A stretch of 38,731 bases of DNA from Rhizobium sp. (GCA_020621905.1 JAHRYZ010000009.1:1-38731), one strand, 5' to 3'. Positions 29,251 through 38,578 are shown, counted from the stretch's first letter. The notes: a model not told the origin generated them from the letters alone. A program made the numbers and translations.

Positions 29251-30140
29251 ATGAATGCCACGAGGCTATCTGCCGTTTCGCGATTATCGCACTGCCCGCA
29301 TCACCGGCACGCTGGATTCCCAGAGGCTGCCGCTGGTCGTCGCCCATGGCGGGCCGGGCTGCACCCACGACTACGTCGATTCCTTCAAGCATATCAGCGA
29401 CCTCGACGGCCGCGCAGTGATCCACTACGACCAGCTCGGCAACGGCAACTCGACCCGCCTTCCCGACAAGGGTCCGGACTTCTGGACCGTGGAGCTCTTC
29501 CTCGAGGAACTCGACGCGCTGCTCGCCCATCTGGGCATCAAGGACCGCTACGCCTTTCTCGGCCAGTCCTGGGGCGGCATGCTGGGCGCCGAGCACGCCG
29601 TGCGCCGCCCGGCCGGGCTGAAGGCGCTGGTCATCGCCAATTCGCCGGCGAACATGAAGACCTGGGTGGAGGAGGCAAACCGCCTCAGGCGCGAACTGCC
29701 GCAGGACGTGCAGGACACGCTCACCCGCCACGAGACGGCCGGCAACCTGACCGACCCGGACTACATCGCCGCCTCGCGCGTCTTCTACGACCGTCACGTC
29801 TGCCGCGTCGTTCTCGGCCGCCAGAGGTTGCACGCACCTCGCCATCATGGACGAGGACAATACCGTCTACCGCAACATGAATGGCCCGACCGAATTTCAC
29901 GTCATCGGCACGATGAAGGACTGGACCATCGAGGACCGCCTCCCCCTCATCGAGGCCCCAACCCTGCTGATCTCGGGGCGATATGACGAAGCGACGCCGG
30001 ATGTGGTGCGACCTTATGTCGAACGCGTGCCGGGCTGCCAGTGGATCGTGTTCGAGCAATCGAGCCACATGCCGCATGTGGAGGAACAGGACGCCTGCCT
30101 GAAGGCCGTGTCCGACTTCCTGAAACCGCTCGACGGCTGA
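29251..30140 (+). pseudogene. pip: Proline iminopeptidase-like alpha/beta hydrolase, second copy, frameshifted
   Basis: A second S33-family hydrolase, clearly different in sequence from the first. Motifs are the oxyanion [14 protein letters not shown], nucleophile Ser in GQSWGGMLG, the late Asp in [10 protein letters not shown] and His in SSHMPHVEEQ. The ATG at 29251 begins MNAT, and GYLPFRDYR then follows only after a frame change near 29262. More shifts occur near 29813 and 29842 (YDRHVCRVV, then PPEVART, then [12 protein letters not shown]). All parts of the family are present, so the gene is probably intact in the organism. AAGGAG lies upstream. It is downstream of the regulator and carries its own candidate box. 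Confidence 0.85.
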
Positions 30141-30349
30141 CCGCGGGGCAGCGAACCGGCAGGGGCATTTGCATCGCCCCAATCGAGCAGGACTCCGGCA
30201 CGACCGCTGGAGGTTCTGCTGCGTTTGCCATAGCCGGTGTCACCGACCACCCGCCGTCACGATCGCAGCTGCGGCAACCTTCATGCAGCCCCCTCTGACC
30301 GACCCCGCTCTCCGTAAACATCCGAAAATGTGTGACTTCTCCGAATTTC

Positions 30350-30390
30350 ATGTTGCATTTCCAACATCAATATTGTTGGATTTGCCAACT
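30350..30390. promoter_or_regulatory. Cluster of alternating TGTTG/CAACA half-sites before the kinase gene
   Basis: ATGTTG (30350), CCAACAT (30361), TGTTGG (30374) and CCAACT (30385) alternate in direction at steps of 11-13 bases, roughly one helical turn. CCAACA-N7-TGTTGG (30361-30379) and ATGTTG-N6-CAACAT (30350-30367) are exact inverted repeats. They lie 24-64 bases before the start at 30414, in the AT-rich part of the 273-base gap 30141-30413. The rest of that gap shows nothing recognisable. Confidence 0.5.
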
Positions 30391-30413
30391 CACGATCCGA
30401 ATGGGCGCGCCAA

Positions 30414-31381
30414 ATGTTGTATGATGCAGATTTTCTGTCGAGGCTGGAACATGGTCTGAAGTACCTCTCGTCGGTCTGGGGCGTCTCGCCGGAGGCCGAC
30501 CTCAAGCTCCTGACGATTTCCGAGAACGCCACCTTTCGCATCGCCGACGCCAAGGGCGGGCGCGACCTGATCGTGCGCGTGCATCGGCCCGACTACCATA
30601 CCGAACAGGAAATCCTCTCCGAACTCGCCTGGATCGAGGCGCTGCGGCAGGACGGCGTGGTCGCCACGCCGCAGCCGATCACGGCCAAGGATGGCAGCCT
30701 GCTGCAGGTCTTCTCCGACGGAGAGACCACGCGCCATGCCGTCGCCTTCGAATATATGGCCGGCAAGGAACCGGATGCGAACTGACCGTCCGGTGGTATG
30801 GCGCGCCGGGGAGATCAACGCCCGCCTGCACGGCCACAGCCGAGCACCCGGCCGGACCGGTTCGTCCGCAAGACCTGGAACTTCGACCGCATTCTGAAGG
30901 CGCCTATTGGGCGACTGGCGCGCCGCTTGGGCCACGCCGAAGGGTGAGGATCCCGAGCGCACCCACGCGCTGCTGAACCCAGACTGCGGTCGGCGGCTAC
31001 GGCGCCGATCGCTTCGGTCTCGTTCACTGCGACATGCGCGCCGCCAACCTGCTGGTGGAGGGCGACCGGCTGGGCGTGATCGATTTCGACGACTGCGGCC
31101 TGTCCTGGTTCGCCTATGACTTCGCCGCCGCGATCAGCTTCATGGAGCATGAGCCCTTCATTCCCGACCTGATGGCGGCCTGGCTCGAAGGCTACCGGCG
31201 CGTCGCACCGCTCGATGCCGAACACGAGGCGGCCCTACCGATGTTCATCATGCTCCGCCGCATGCAGCTCACCGCCTGGATCGCCTCGCATGCCGAGACG
31301 CCGACGGCCCAGTCCATGGGCACCGCCTATACCGACGGCACCGTGGCGCTCGCCGAGCGCTATCTGGCCGAACACAGTTGA
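30414..31381 (+). pseudogene. APH-family small-molecule kinase (phosphotransferase), multiple frameshifts
   Basis: A protein-kinase-like phosphotransferase (APH family, also used by choline, ethanolamine, hydroxylysine and homoserine kinases). The N-terminal lobe, residues 1-123, reads cleanly (ISENATFRIADAKGGRDLIV, ending in AFEYMAGKEPDAN). The C-terminal lobe resumes from about 30980: HCDMRAANLL with catalytic Asp, and IDFDDCGLSWFAYDFAAA with the metal-binding Asp. Between 30780 and 30980 family sequence persists (GEINARLHGHSR, DRFVRKTWNFDRIL, GDWRAA, EDPERTHALL) but in at least five changing frames, mixing losses and one extra C. It may be local bad sequence or a truly decaying gene. Its stop is 10 bases before the aminotransferase start, so the two form an operon. 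Confidence 0.82.
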
Positions 31382-31391
31382 GGAGAGCCCG

Positions 31392-32720
31392 ATGAGCGTC
31401 GCCACCAAGGAAATTCTCGACCTCAACCGCTTCGATGCCACCCGCATCGATGGTTTTCCGCCCGAGCTTGCCGAGCGCGTCGCCAAGCGCCAGGCGGCCT
31501 TTGGCGCCTCTTCCGTGCTCTTCTACGAACAGCCGATCGAGATGGTGCGGGCCCGGGGCGCCTATATGTATGACGCCGGCGGGCGCCGATATCTCGACGT
31601 CTACAACAACGTGCCCTCGGTCGGCCATTGCCACCCACGCGTGGTCGAGGCGGTCGCCCGCCAGGTCGGCGAACTCAACATCCACACGCGTTACCTCAAC
31701 CGCGTCGTCGAGGCCTATACCGAAAAGCTGCTCTCCAGGTTTCCGCGGAGCCTCAGCAATGTCGTGCTGACCTGCACCGGCAGCGAGAGCAATGATCTGG
31801 CCATGCGCATCGCCCGCATCGCCACCGGCGCGGAAGGCTTCATCGTCACCGAGGCCGCCTATCACGGCAATACGGCGCTGGTGACGGAGATTTCCCCCTC
31901 CTCGCTGCGCAAGCGCAAACCCGCCCCCTTCGTGGCCATCATCCCGGCGCCCGCCGCGCGCGACGGCAAGAGCGTCGAAGCAAGCTTCGCGGCCTCCGTC
32001 GAACAGGCGATCGCCGAGCTCGAATCGCGCGGCATCGGCCTTGCCGCACTGATCATCGACACGATTTTTTCCAGCGACGGCATCTATGCCGATCCGGCCG
32101 GCTTCCTCAAAGGGGCGACCGATGCCGTGCACCGCGCCGGCGGCCTGTTGATCGCCGACGAGGTCCAGCCCGGCTTCGGCCGCACCGGCGGCGGCTTGTG
32201 GGGGTTCGAGCGCCATGGCGTGACGCCCGACATCGTCACCATGGGCAAGCCCATGGGCAACGGCTTCCCGATGGGCGGGGTCGTCACAAGGCCAGAATTC
32301 CTGAAACGGTTCTGCGAGGAGACCGGCTATTTCAACACCTTCGGCGGCAATCCGGTGGCGGCCGCGGCCGGCCATGCCGTGCTGCAGGTGATCGAGGATG
32401 AGGGGCTGATCGAGCGGTCCGCCACGGTCGGCGGCTATTTCATGCGATCGCTTGAGGCCTTGCAGGGCACGCATTCCGAGATCGGCGACGCGCGCGGCGC
32501 CGGCCTGTTCATCGGCCTCGATTTCACCGACCCGGCGACGGGTGAGCCGGACACGGCACTGGCCACCCATGCGATCAACCAGCTGAAGCACAACGGCATC
32601 CTGATCGGAGCGGCGGGCAAATATGGTGCGACGCTGAAGATCCGCCCGCCGCTGTGCTTCTCTAAGGAGGATGCCGACCTCTTCACCGGCACGCTGGACA
32701 CGATCCTCAAGGCGCGCTGA
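31392..32720 (+). CDS. Class III PLP enzyme, AGXT2L/amino-alcohol phosphate phospho-lyase-like
   Basis: A 442-residue fold-type I PLP enzyme annotated broadly as a class III aminotransferase. Family features are [20 protein letters not shown], the cofactor phosphate site [14 protein letters not shown], Asp256 in [13 protein letters not shown], and PLP-lysine Lys286 in [14 protein letters not shown]. The stretches NNV.xVGHCHP and MGKPMGNG are characteristic of the AGXT2L group, which includes ethanolamine-phosphate and 5-phosphohydroxylysine phospho-lyases. These do not transfer amino groups but release phosphate and ammonia. The kinase gene directly upstream supports this role. Ordinary omega-transaminase activity is the alternative. 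AGGAGA lies 6 bases before ATG 31392. Confidence 0.88.
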   Translation: MSVATKEILDLNRFDATRIDGFPPELAERVAKRQAAFGASSVLFYEQPIEMVRARGAYMYDAGGRRYLDVYNNVPSVGHCHPRVVEAVARQVGELNIHTRYLNRVVEAYTEKLLSRFPRSLSNVVLTCTGSESNDLAMRIARIATGAEGFIVTEAAYHGNTALVTEISPSSLRKRKPAPFVAIIPAPAARDGKSVEASFAASVEQAIAELESRGIGLAALIIDTIFSSDGIYADPAGFLKGATDAVHRAGGLLIADEVQPGFGRTGGGLWGFERHGVTPDIVTMGKPMGNGFPMGGVVTRPEFLKRFCEETGYFNTFGGNPVAAAAGHAVLQVIEDEGLIERSATVGGYFMRSLEALQGTHSEIGDARGAGLFIGLDFTDPATGEPDTALATHAINQLKHNGILIGAAGKYGATLKIRPPLCFSKEDADLFTGTLDTILKAR

Positions 32721-32735
32721 GACACCTGATACGCC

Positions 32736-32771
32736 GAAGAAGCCGGGCGCGACATCGTGCCCGGCTTCTTC
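32736..32771. terminator. Hairpin between convergent aminotransferase and SDR genes
   Basis: GAAGAAGCCGGGC (32736-32748) and GCCCGGCTTCTTC (32759-32771) form a perfect 13-bp stem over a 10-base loop. No long T-run follows, but the position between two convergent stops suits a terminator for both strands. Confidence 0.7.
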
Positions 32772-32776
32772 CGTTG

Positions 32777-33541
32777 TCAGCCCATGGCTTCGAGCGCCAA
32801 GCGATTCCGGCAGGATCTGGCCGCCATCGACGACGATCGACTGGCCGGTGATATAGGCGGCCTCTTCTGACGCAAAGAACAGGGCGGCATTGGCAATATC
32901 TGCCGGCGTGCCGAGACGGCGGAGCGGCACCGAGGCTTCCATGGCGGCGATATATTCCGGACCGTTGCCTTCGAGGCCTTCCGTCATGATGTTGCCGGGC
33001 ATCACGGCATTGACGGTGATCTTCTTCGGCGCAAGCTCGATCGCCGCGGTGCGCATGAAGCCGAGCTGGCCGGCCTTGCTCGCCCCGTAATGCGACCAGC
33101 CCGGATAACCGGTGATCGGTCCGGTGACGAGATGATGATGCGGCCGGAGCCCGCCCTGGTCATCGCCGGCAGCACGGCCGAGACGCTGAGGAAGGTGCTC
33201 TTGAGATTGGTCGAGATGACGTGATCGAAATCGGCCGCCGTCATTTCGCCGAGCCTGGCGGCCGGGAAGATGCCGGCATTGGCGCACAGCACGTCGACGC
33301 CGCCATAGCGGGCGACGGCCGCCTCGACCATGCCCTTGCAGCCCTCCTCCGTGCTGACATCGGCGGCATATCCCGATGCGTTCGGGCCGATTTCGGCGGC
33401 GACCGCGTCGGCATCCGCCTGGCTGCGCGACACGACGAGCACGTTCAACCCGGCCTCCCCGAAGCGCAAAGCGATGCCCTTGCCGATCCCGCGGCTGCCA
33501 CCCGTGACGATAACTGTTTTACCTTGTAGCGACTTCAACAT
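32777..33541 (-). pseudogene. Short-chain dehydrogenase/reductase (SDR), two frameshifts
   Basis: A classical SDR of about 255 residues (FabG-like). It has the nucleotide site [12 protein letters not shown] near residue 13, ADVSTEEG, the CANAGIF loop, and Tyr-xxx-Lys in [14 protein letters not shown], ending [18 protein letters not shown]. The frame breaks near 33133, where two bases appear lost between IIISS and [11 protein letters not shown]. It breaks again near 32803, where one extra base hides the end LALEAMG and the stop at 32779-32777. The cofactor is probably NAD(H) or NADP(H), and the substrate is unknown. It is divergent from the polyamine-type transporter operon and may oxidise an alcohol or aldehyde formed in the pathway. 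Confidence 0.85.
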
Positions 33542-33856
33542 TTTTGGCTCACTTCGTTGTTCTGGACCAAGGGCACTCGGCCGCCGATATTGCCCGATAT
33601 TTTTGCGCGAGATTAAAACCTAGCCACTCCTGCATCGGCGATTGCCCAAAAGAAATGCAAAGTAATTCTCGTACATTAGGTGGAATTCGACGGCGGATGC
33701 AGGACGTCGGCAGGCGTCATTTCGCTTGCCACATCCTCATTGCGCAATGCACAATGAAGAAGAAAATAGATGTTGTAAACTACACATTTTTGCGACACAC
33801 TTCCAACATTATAAGTTCACAAGCCGCCACAGCCGGCCAGAAACAGGGGAACGATA
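33542..33856. other. Divergent intergenic region between SDR and ABC binding-protein genes
   Basis: 315 bases, clearly AT-rich toward the right side, with no credible gene. It holds the perfect palindrome CATTGCGCAATG (33738-33749) and the half-sites TGTTG (33771-33775) and CCAACAT (33803-33809), like those before the kinase gene. TATAAG (33811-33816) could be a -10 box for the transporter operon, but I could not pair it with a clear -35. Confidence 0.5.
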
Positions 33857-34996
33857 ATGATGAAACTCTCCAGACGTAACATGATGCAGATGATGGGCGC
33901 GGCCGCCTTCTCCGGACCGCTGGCAAGCGCCACGCGCGCCTTTGCCGCGCGCGAGAAGGAACTGAACATCCTCTGCTGGGAAGGCTACAATTCCGCCCAG
34001 GTGCTCGACCCGTTCCGCTCCAGCCAGTCGGCGACCGTCAAGGCCGAAAGCCTGACCAACGACCCGACCATGATCAACCGCCTGCGCGCCGGCGAAACCA
34101 AGATCTGGGACCTGATCAACGTCAACAATCCCTGGGCCCGCAAGGTCATGGCGCCGGCCGGCCTCATCAAGCCTTTGCCGCGCGCCGAGTTCGAGCCCTA
34201 TTTCGACACCATGCTGCCGGACTTCAAGGCGCCCTATCGCTGGGCGATGAGCGACGACGGCAAGGATCTGCTGGGCATGGCCCAGCGTTTCGGACCCTAC
34301 AGCTTCGTCGTCAACACCGACAAGGTCAGCAAGGCGACGGCGGAAGAGCAGGGCTGGGAGCTGTTCAACGACACGGCTCTCGCCGGCAAGTACGGCATCC
34401 AGGAATCCGACGACTGGAACGTCTTCAACATCTTCCTGATCGCCGGTATCAATCCGTTCAAGGAGCACACGGAAGAGGAATTCAAGGCCTTCTCCGCGAC
34501 CGCCGAGAAGGTGTTCAAGGGCGCCAAGATGGTCGGCGACATGGCCTCGCTCAACCAGGCGCTGGTATCCGGCGAAATCGACCTCTACATGACCGGCGGC
34601 ACCTATTCCGTCTCGCCGGCCCGGGCCGACGGTTATCCGAACCTGCGTGCCATCACCCCGCTCAAGGGCCCGATCGACGGCAAGGGCGGCATTTCCTGGA
34701 TCGAGATCACCTCCACCGTCAACAATCCGGATCTGTCGCCGCTCGCCATCGAATTCCTCAAATATGTCCAGGATCCGGAAGTCGCCCACACGGTCGCCTT
34801 CGCCGAGGGCACGTTCAATCCGGTCAGCCAGATGGGCAATCCGAAGTGCTTCGAACTGTTCACCAAGGACGAGCTGGACGCCATCCAGTGGGACAGCCTT
34901 GAAGAGGACATGGCCCGTTCGGCCGAGTACGACATCGTGCCCGACTACGACAAGGCACTGGAACTGATGACGGCGGCCAAGCGCCTGCGCGGCTGA
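33857..34996 (+). CDS. ABC transporter substrate-binding protein, spermidine/putrescine (PotD) type
   Basis: A 379-residue periplasmic binding protein of the PotD/SBP_bac_8 class. The N-terminus LSRRNMMQMMGAAAFSG, followed by ATRAFAA, looks like a twin-arginine (Tat) signal. The mature part starts near EKELNILCWEGYNSAQVLDPF, the usual PotD-like opening. The ligand is unknown, but this class binds polyamines and other small amines, which fits an amino-alcohol pathway. GGGGAAC precedes the ATG. It is the first gene of SBP-ATPase-permease-permease-hydrolase. Confidence 0.9.
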   Translation: MMKLSRRNMMQMMGAAAFSGPLASATRAFAAREKELNILCWEGYNSAQVLDPFRSSQSATVKAESLTNDPTMINRLRAGETKIWDLINVNNPWARKVMAPAGLIKPLPRAEFEPYFDTMLPDFKAPYRWAMSDDGKDLLGMAQRFGPYSFVVNTDKVSKATAEEQGWELFNDTALAGKYGIQESDDWNVFNIFLIAGINPFKEHTEEEFKAFSATAEKVFKGAKMVGDMASLNQALVSGEIDLYMTGGTYSVSPARADGYPNLRAITPLKGPIDGKGGISWIEITSTVNNPDLSPLAIEFLKYVQDPEVAHTVAFAEGTFNPVSQMGNPKCFELFTKDELDAIQWDSLEEDMARSAEYDIVPDYDKALELMTAAKRLRG

Positions 34997-35025
34997 GCCG
35001 CGCAAGGTCTGACGGAGCAAACGAA

Positions 35026-36156
35026 ATGAGCCTTGCAATGATCTCGCCCACCCTGACCGACAACCCATCGGAGACCGAAGACGCAGTCCAGGCCACAACG
35101 GCACCGGTTCTGCAGCTGGTCGATGTCCGCAAGATCTTCGGCGATTTTGCCGCGGTCGACGGCATCAATGTCGACATCAAGGAGGGCGAGTTCGTCACCA
35201 TTGTCGGACCCTCCGGGTCCGGCAAAACGACGCTCTTGCGCATGCTGGCCGGCATGGAATCGCCGTCGCAAGGCTACATCACGCTCCGCGGCGAACTGAT
35301 CAACGACGTGCCGGCCGACAAGCGGCCGACATGTCTTGTCTTCCAGTCGCTGGCGCTCTTCCCGCACAAGACCGTCGGCGAAAACATCGAGTTCCCGCTG
35401 AAGGTCCGCAAGATGCCGGCGGCCGAGCGCAAGGCCCGCGCACTCGAACTGATGCGCATGGTGCGCCTGCCCGAGAGCTACTACTCCAAGAACGTGATGC
35501 GCTGCTCGGGCGGCGAAAAGCAGCGCGTGGCGCTGGCCCGCGCCTTTGCCTACGACCCGGACGTGCTGTTCTTCGACGAACCGCTGTCGGCGCTCGACTA
35601 CAAGCTGAAGAAGGTACTGGAGAAGGAACTGAAGGATCTCCACCGCGAGAGCGGAAAGACCTTCGTCTACATTACCCATTCGCTCGAGGAAGCCATGGTG
35701 ATGTCCGACCGCGTCGGCGTCATGAGCCGCGGCCGCCTCGTGCAGATCGGCACGCCGGAGGAGATCTACACCCGGCCCGCCACCCGTTTCGTCGCCGAGT
35801 TCTTCGGCGAGGTGAACAGCTTCGAAGTGAAGCGCGAGGGTCAGGGCGCCTGGACCCTGACCGATGGCAAGCCGATCACGGTGGCCCCGGTCGGCGAAGC
35901 GATCGGCGACACGGCCACCGTCATCGTGCGGCCGGAGACCATGCGCTTCGTCACCGGCCCCTCGAGCGCCGACAACCTGATCACCGGCAGGATCTACAAC
36001 GAATACTCGCTTGGCTCGCGCATGCAGTACCAGGTGCATTCCGGCGAACGGATCTACCTCGTCGAGGCGGCACGCACAGCGGTGGCCGGCATCTCCGCGG
36101 GCGACACCGTCACCATCGGCTGGGATGCCCGCGACGCCATTGTGGTGGGAGACTGA
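35026..36156 (+). CDS. ABC transporter ATP-binding protein, PotA type
   Basis: A 376-residue ATPase. Walker A is GPSGSGKTT (61-69), the Q-loop is VFQSLALFPH, the signature SGGEKQR (161-167) has Cys before it in place of the usual Leu, and Walker B VLFFDEPLSALD has Glu185. The H-loop is YITHSLEEA. From about residue 280 a TOBE domain follows (VIVRPETMRF), as in PotA/FbpC-type importers. It lies 29 bases after the binding-protein stop, and the permease ATG follows its stop by one base. Confidence 0.94.
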   Translation: MSLAMISPTLTDNPSETEDAVQATTAPVLQLVDVRKIFGDFAAVDGINVDIKEGEFVTIVGPSGSGKTTLLRMLAGMESPSQGYITLRGELINDVPADKRPTCLVFQSLALFPHKTVGENIEFPLKVRKMPAAERKARALELMRMVRLPESYYSKNVMRCSGGEKQRVALARAFAYDPDVLFFDEPLSALDYKLKKVLEKELKDLHRESGKTFVYITHSLEEAMVMSDRVGVMSRGRLVQIGTPEEIYTRPATRFVAEFFGEVNSFEVKREGQGAWTLTDGKPITVAPVGEAIGDTATVIVRPETMRFVTGPSSADNLITGRIYNEYSLGSRMQYQVHSGERIYLVEAARTAVAGISAGDTVTIGWDARDAIVVGD

Positions 36157-36157
36157 C

Positions 36158-37054
36158 ATGGCGGTAGCGACCCACGAAGACATGGCAAGCCGTGCAAGCG
36201 CCCTGCCCGCGATCCCCGCCGGCCTTCGCGCCGCCGGCCCCGTTGCCATCCTGCTGGTGCTGGGCTTCCTCGCCCCACTGCTGACGGTTGCGGCTTATGC
36301 CTTTGCCACGCCGAAGAGCTTCGACGCCTTCAGCTCCTTCACCCTCGCCAATTTCGCGGCGATCTTCGACACCTCCAACACGGTGTGGATGTCGTTTGCC
36401 TGGTCGCTTGCCTATGCATTCGCCACCGTGGTGCTTTTGGCAGTGATCGCCTATCCGATCGCCTATGGCCTCAATCGCGTGTTCGGCAAATGGTCGGGCT
36501 TCGTCGGCGTGCTTTTCGTCTTCCCGCTCTTCGTCTCGGAAAACGTCCGCCTCTATGGCTGGGTGCTGTTCTTCATCAAGAACGGCGTGCTCGACGGCGG
36601 ACTGAAATGGCTCGGCTTCTCCGGCGGCCCCGAAGTGCTCTACACGCCCGGCGCCATCCTCTTCGGCATGCTCTATGTCTACCTGCCCTTCATGCTCTTC
36701 CCGATGTCGCTCGGCATCGCCATGATCCCCAGGGACCTGGTCGATGCGGCGCGCGACCTTGGGGCCGGCCGCCTGATGATCTGGCGCGAGATCGAACTGC
36801 CGCTCGCCATGCCCGGCATCCTGATCGGCATGCTGCTCACCTTCGTGCTCGGCGCCGGCGCCATCGCCGAATCCAAGATCCTAGGCGGCCAGTCGGTCAT
36901 CACCATCGCCCAGGACATCGAGGTCGCCTTCACCTATGCGCAGAACTGGCCGCTGGGTTCGGCACTCGCCATCCTGCTCGTCATCATCGTCAGCGGGCTT
37001 GCCCTCCACGTCCTGTCGAAGCTCGATCTCGACCGCATTCTCGGAAAGAAGTGA
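36158..37054 (+). CDS. ABC transporter permease, PotB type
   Basis: A 298-residue membrane permease with six predicted helices (first about residues 28-50). The EAA coupling loop LVDAARDLGAGRLMIWREIELPLAMPGI is intact in outline. ATG 36158 follows the ATPase TGA by one base (TGACATG). The open frame upstream lies inside the ATPase gene. Its own stop is 3 bases before the next permease start, so translation is coupled. Confidence 0.93.
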   Translation: MAVATHEDMASRASALPAIPAGLRAAGPVAILLVLGFLAPLLTVAAYAFATPKSFDAFSSFTLANFAAIFDTSNTVWMSFAWSLAYAFATVVLLAVIAYPIAYGLNRVFGKWSGFVGVLFVFPLFVSENVRLYGWVLFFIKNGVLDGGLKWLGFSGGPEVLYTPGAILFGMLYVYLPFMLFPMSLGIAMIPRDLVDAARDLGAGRLMIWREIELPLAMPGILIGMLLTFVLGAGAIAESKILGGQSVITIAQDIEVAFTYAQNWPLGSALAILLVIIVSGLALHVLSKLDLDRILGKK

Positions 37055-37057
37055 GAC

Positions 37058-37866
37058 ATGGAAACCCGCTCGCAGATCCGCGCCCGCGCCTTCGTCAAGC
37101 TCTGGACCGCATTCGTCGTTCTCGCCATCTACCTGCCGATCGTCTGCGGCGCGCTGGCCGGCCTGTCCAAGGGCCGCTACTTCGCCTTCCCGGTCCGCGT
37201 CTTCTCGACCGAATGGTGGAGCAAGACCTTTGCCTCGCTGGAAATCCAGACGCTGGTGCAGAACTCGCTGCTGATCGCCTTCATCGTCACGCTGGTCTCG
37301 GTGGTCTTCGCCTTCTTCGGCGCACTCGCCTTCGCCCGTTACGACTGGAAGGGCCGCAAGCTGTTCCAGAAGGCGAGATCCTCTGCCCGTCTTCTCTTTC
37401 CGCAGCCGGTGCGGGGCTCGCCCTCCTCCTGTGGTTCAACGCGCTCGGCATCAATCCGAGCTGGCAGACGGCGGTCGTCGCCCATCTCGTCTGGATCGTG
37501 CCGGTGGTCACCCTGGTCATCGCCATCCAGGTCTATTCCCTCGACCCGACGCTCGAAGAGGCCGCCCGCGACCTCGGCGCCAGCCGCTGGTTCATCCTGC
37601 GCGAGATCACCCTGCCGATCCTCTGGCCCGGCATCTGGTCGGGCGCGCTCTTTGCCTTCCTGCTGTCCTGGGGCAATTTCCCGCTGTCGCTCTACACGGC
37701 GGGCGTCGACTCGACGATCCCGAAATGGCTCTACTCGAAGATGGTCGCCGGCTATTCGCCGATGGTCCCGGCGCTCGGCACGATGAGCACGCTTTCGGCC
37801 GCCGCCCTGTTGCTTGCCGGCGGACTTGTCATCATGCTGGTGCGCCGCCGCCAGGCGGAAGCATGA
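37058..37866 (+). pseudogene. ABC transporter permease, PotC type, frameshifted
   Basis: A permease of about 269 residues. The N-terminal part covers the first two helices (FVVLAIYLPIVCGALAGL and LLIAFIVTLVSVVFAFFGAL). After KLFQK the frame is disturbed between about 37368 and 37425, where a segment like ILLPVFFPQ is expected. It then resumes as GLALLLWFNALGINPSW and continues through the EAA loop LEEAARDLGASRWFILREIT to the stop. The net change is one base lost, probably from more than one small error. It is needed with the PotB-type permease for a working channel. Confidence 0.88.
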
Positions 37867-37876
37867 GGATCATCGC

Positions 37877-38578
37877 ATGAGCTGGAAGACCGAACGCCGT
37901 TCCTTCTACTACCAGGGGGCCCCGGAGCCCGAGGATCCGGTGCTCGAAAAGGGCAAGGTGGCGCTGCTCGTCATCGACATGCAGAACACCTATCTCGATC
38001 GCCCGGACCCTGCGACCCTGTCGGCCGTCGACCTTGCCCGCTATCACGCCTGGACGCCGTTCCATGAGCGGATGCACGGTACCGTCGTCCCCAACAACCA
38101 GCGCCTGCTGGAGCGCTTCCGGTCGCTCGGCCTCGACGTGCTCTTCGCCCGCATCGCTTGCCTGCGCACCGATGGCCGTGACCGATCGCTCAGCCAGAAG
38201 AAGCCCGGCTGGAACAACCTGCTGCTGCCGAAGGACGAGCAGGCCTCGCAGATCCTGTCGCAGATCGCCCCGCTCGACGGCGAGATCGTCGTCACCAAGA
38301 CGACCGACAGCGCGCTGACCGGCACCAATCTGAGACTCGTGCTCGCCAATATGGGCATCACCCATGTGGTGTGCACCGGCATCTTCACCGACCAGTGCGT
38401 CTCCTCGACGGTGCGCAGCCTCGCCGACGAGAGCTTCGACGTGATCGTCGTCGATGATGCCTGCGCAGCCGGCTCGATGGACCTGCATGTGAGCGAGCTG
38501 GAGCGCATCCACATGATCTACGCCAATGTGATGAACACCGACGAGCTGATCGGCTATCTGCCGCCCGCGCAAGGATGA
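37877..38578 (+). CDS. Isochorismatase-like cysteine hydrolase
   Basis: A 233-residue member of the isochorismatase/cysteine hydrolase family, which includes nicotinamidases, N-carbamoylsarcosine amidohydrolases, ureidoacrylate amidohydrolases and biuret hydrolases. The catalytic triad is visible: Asp34 in LVIDMQNTYLD, Lys141 in VVTKTTDSAL and Cys174 in GIFTDQCVSSTVRS. With Cys present it is most likely an amidase and not a true isochorismatase. It follows the last permease by 10 bases in the polyamine-type transporter operon. It may therefore hydrolyse an imported amide; the substrate is unknown. Confidence 0.92.
   Translation: MSWKTERRSFYYQGAPEPEDPVLEKGKVALLVIDMQNTYLDRPDPATLSAVDLARYHAWTPFHERMHGTVVPNNQRLLERFRSLGLDVLFARIACLRTDGRDRSLSQKKPGWNNLLLPKDEQASQILSQIAPLDGEIVVTKTTDSALTGTNLRLVLANMGITHVVCTGIFTDQCVSSTVRSLADESFDVIVVDDACAAGSMDLHVSELERIHMIYANVMNTDELIGYLPPAQG

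Noticed and set aside
30330-30350. A third copy of the pip-upstream element before the kinase gene (ACTTCT at 30336)
   Set aside because: Only six bases of the core match and the CTAT/ATAG arms are missing. The same holds for weak CACTTC matches near 33553 and 33799.
31269-33287. A 672-codon open frame on the minus strand
   Set aside because: It contains the C-terminal piece of the frameshifted SDR fused by chance to antisense of the PLP enzyme gene; not a real fusion protein.
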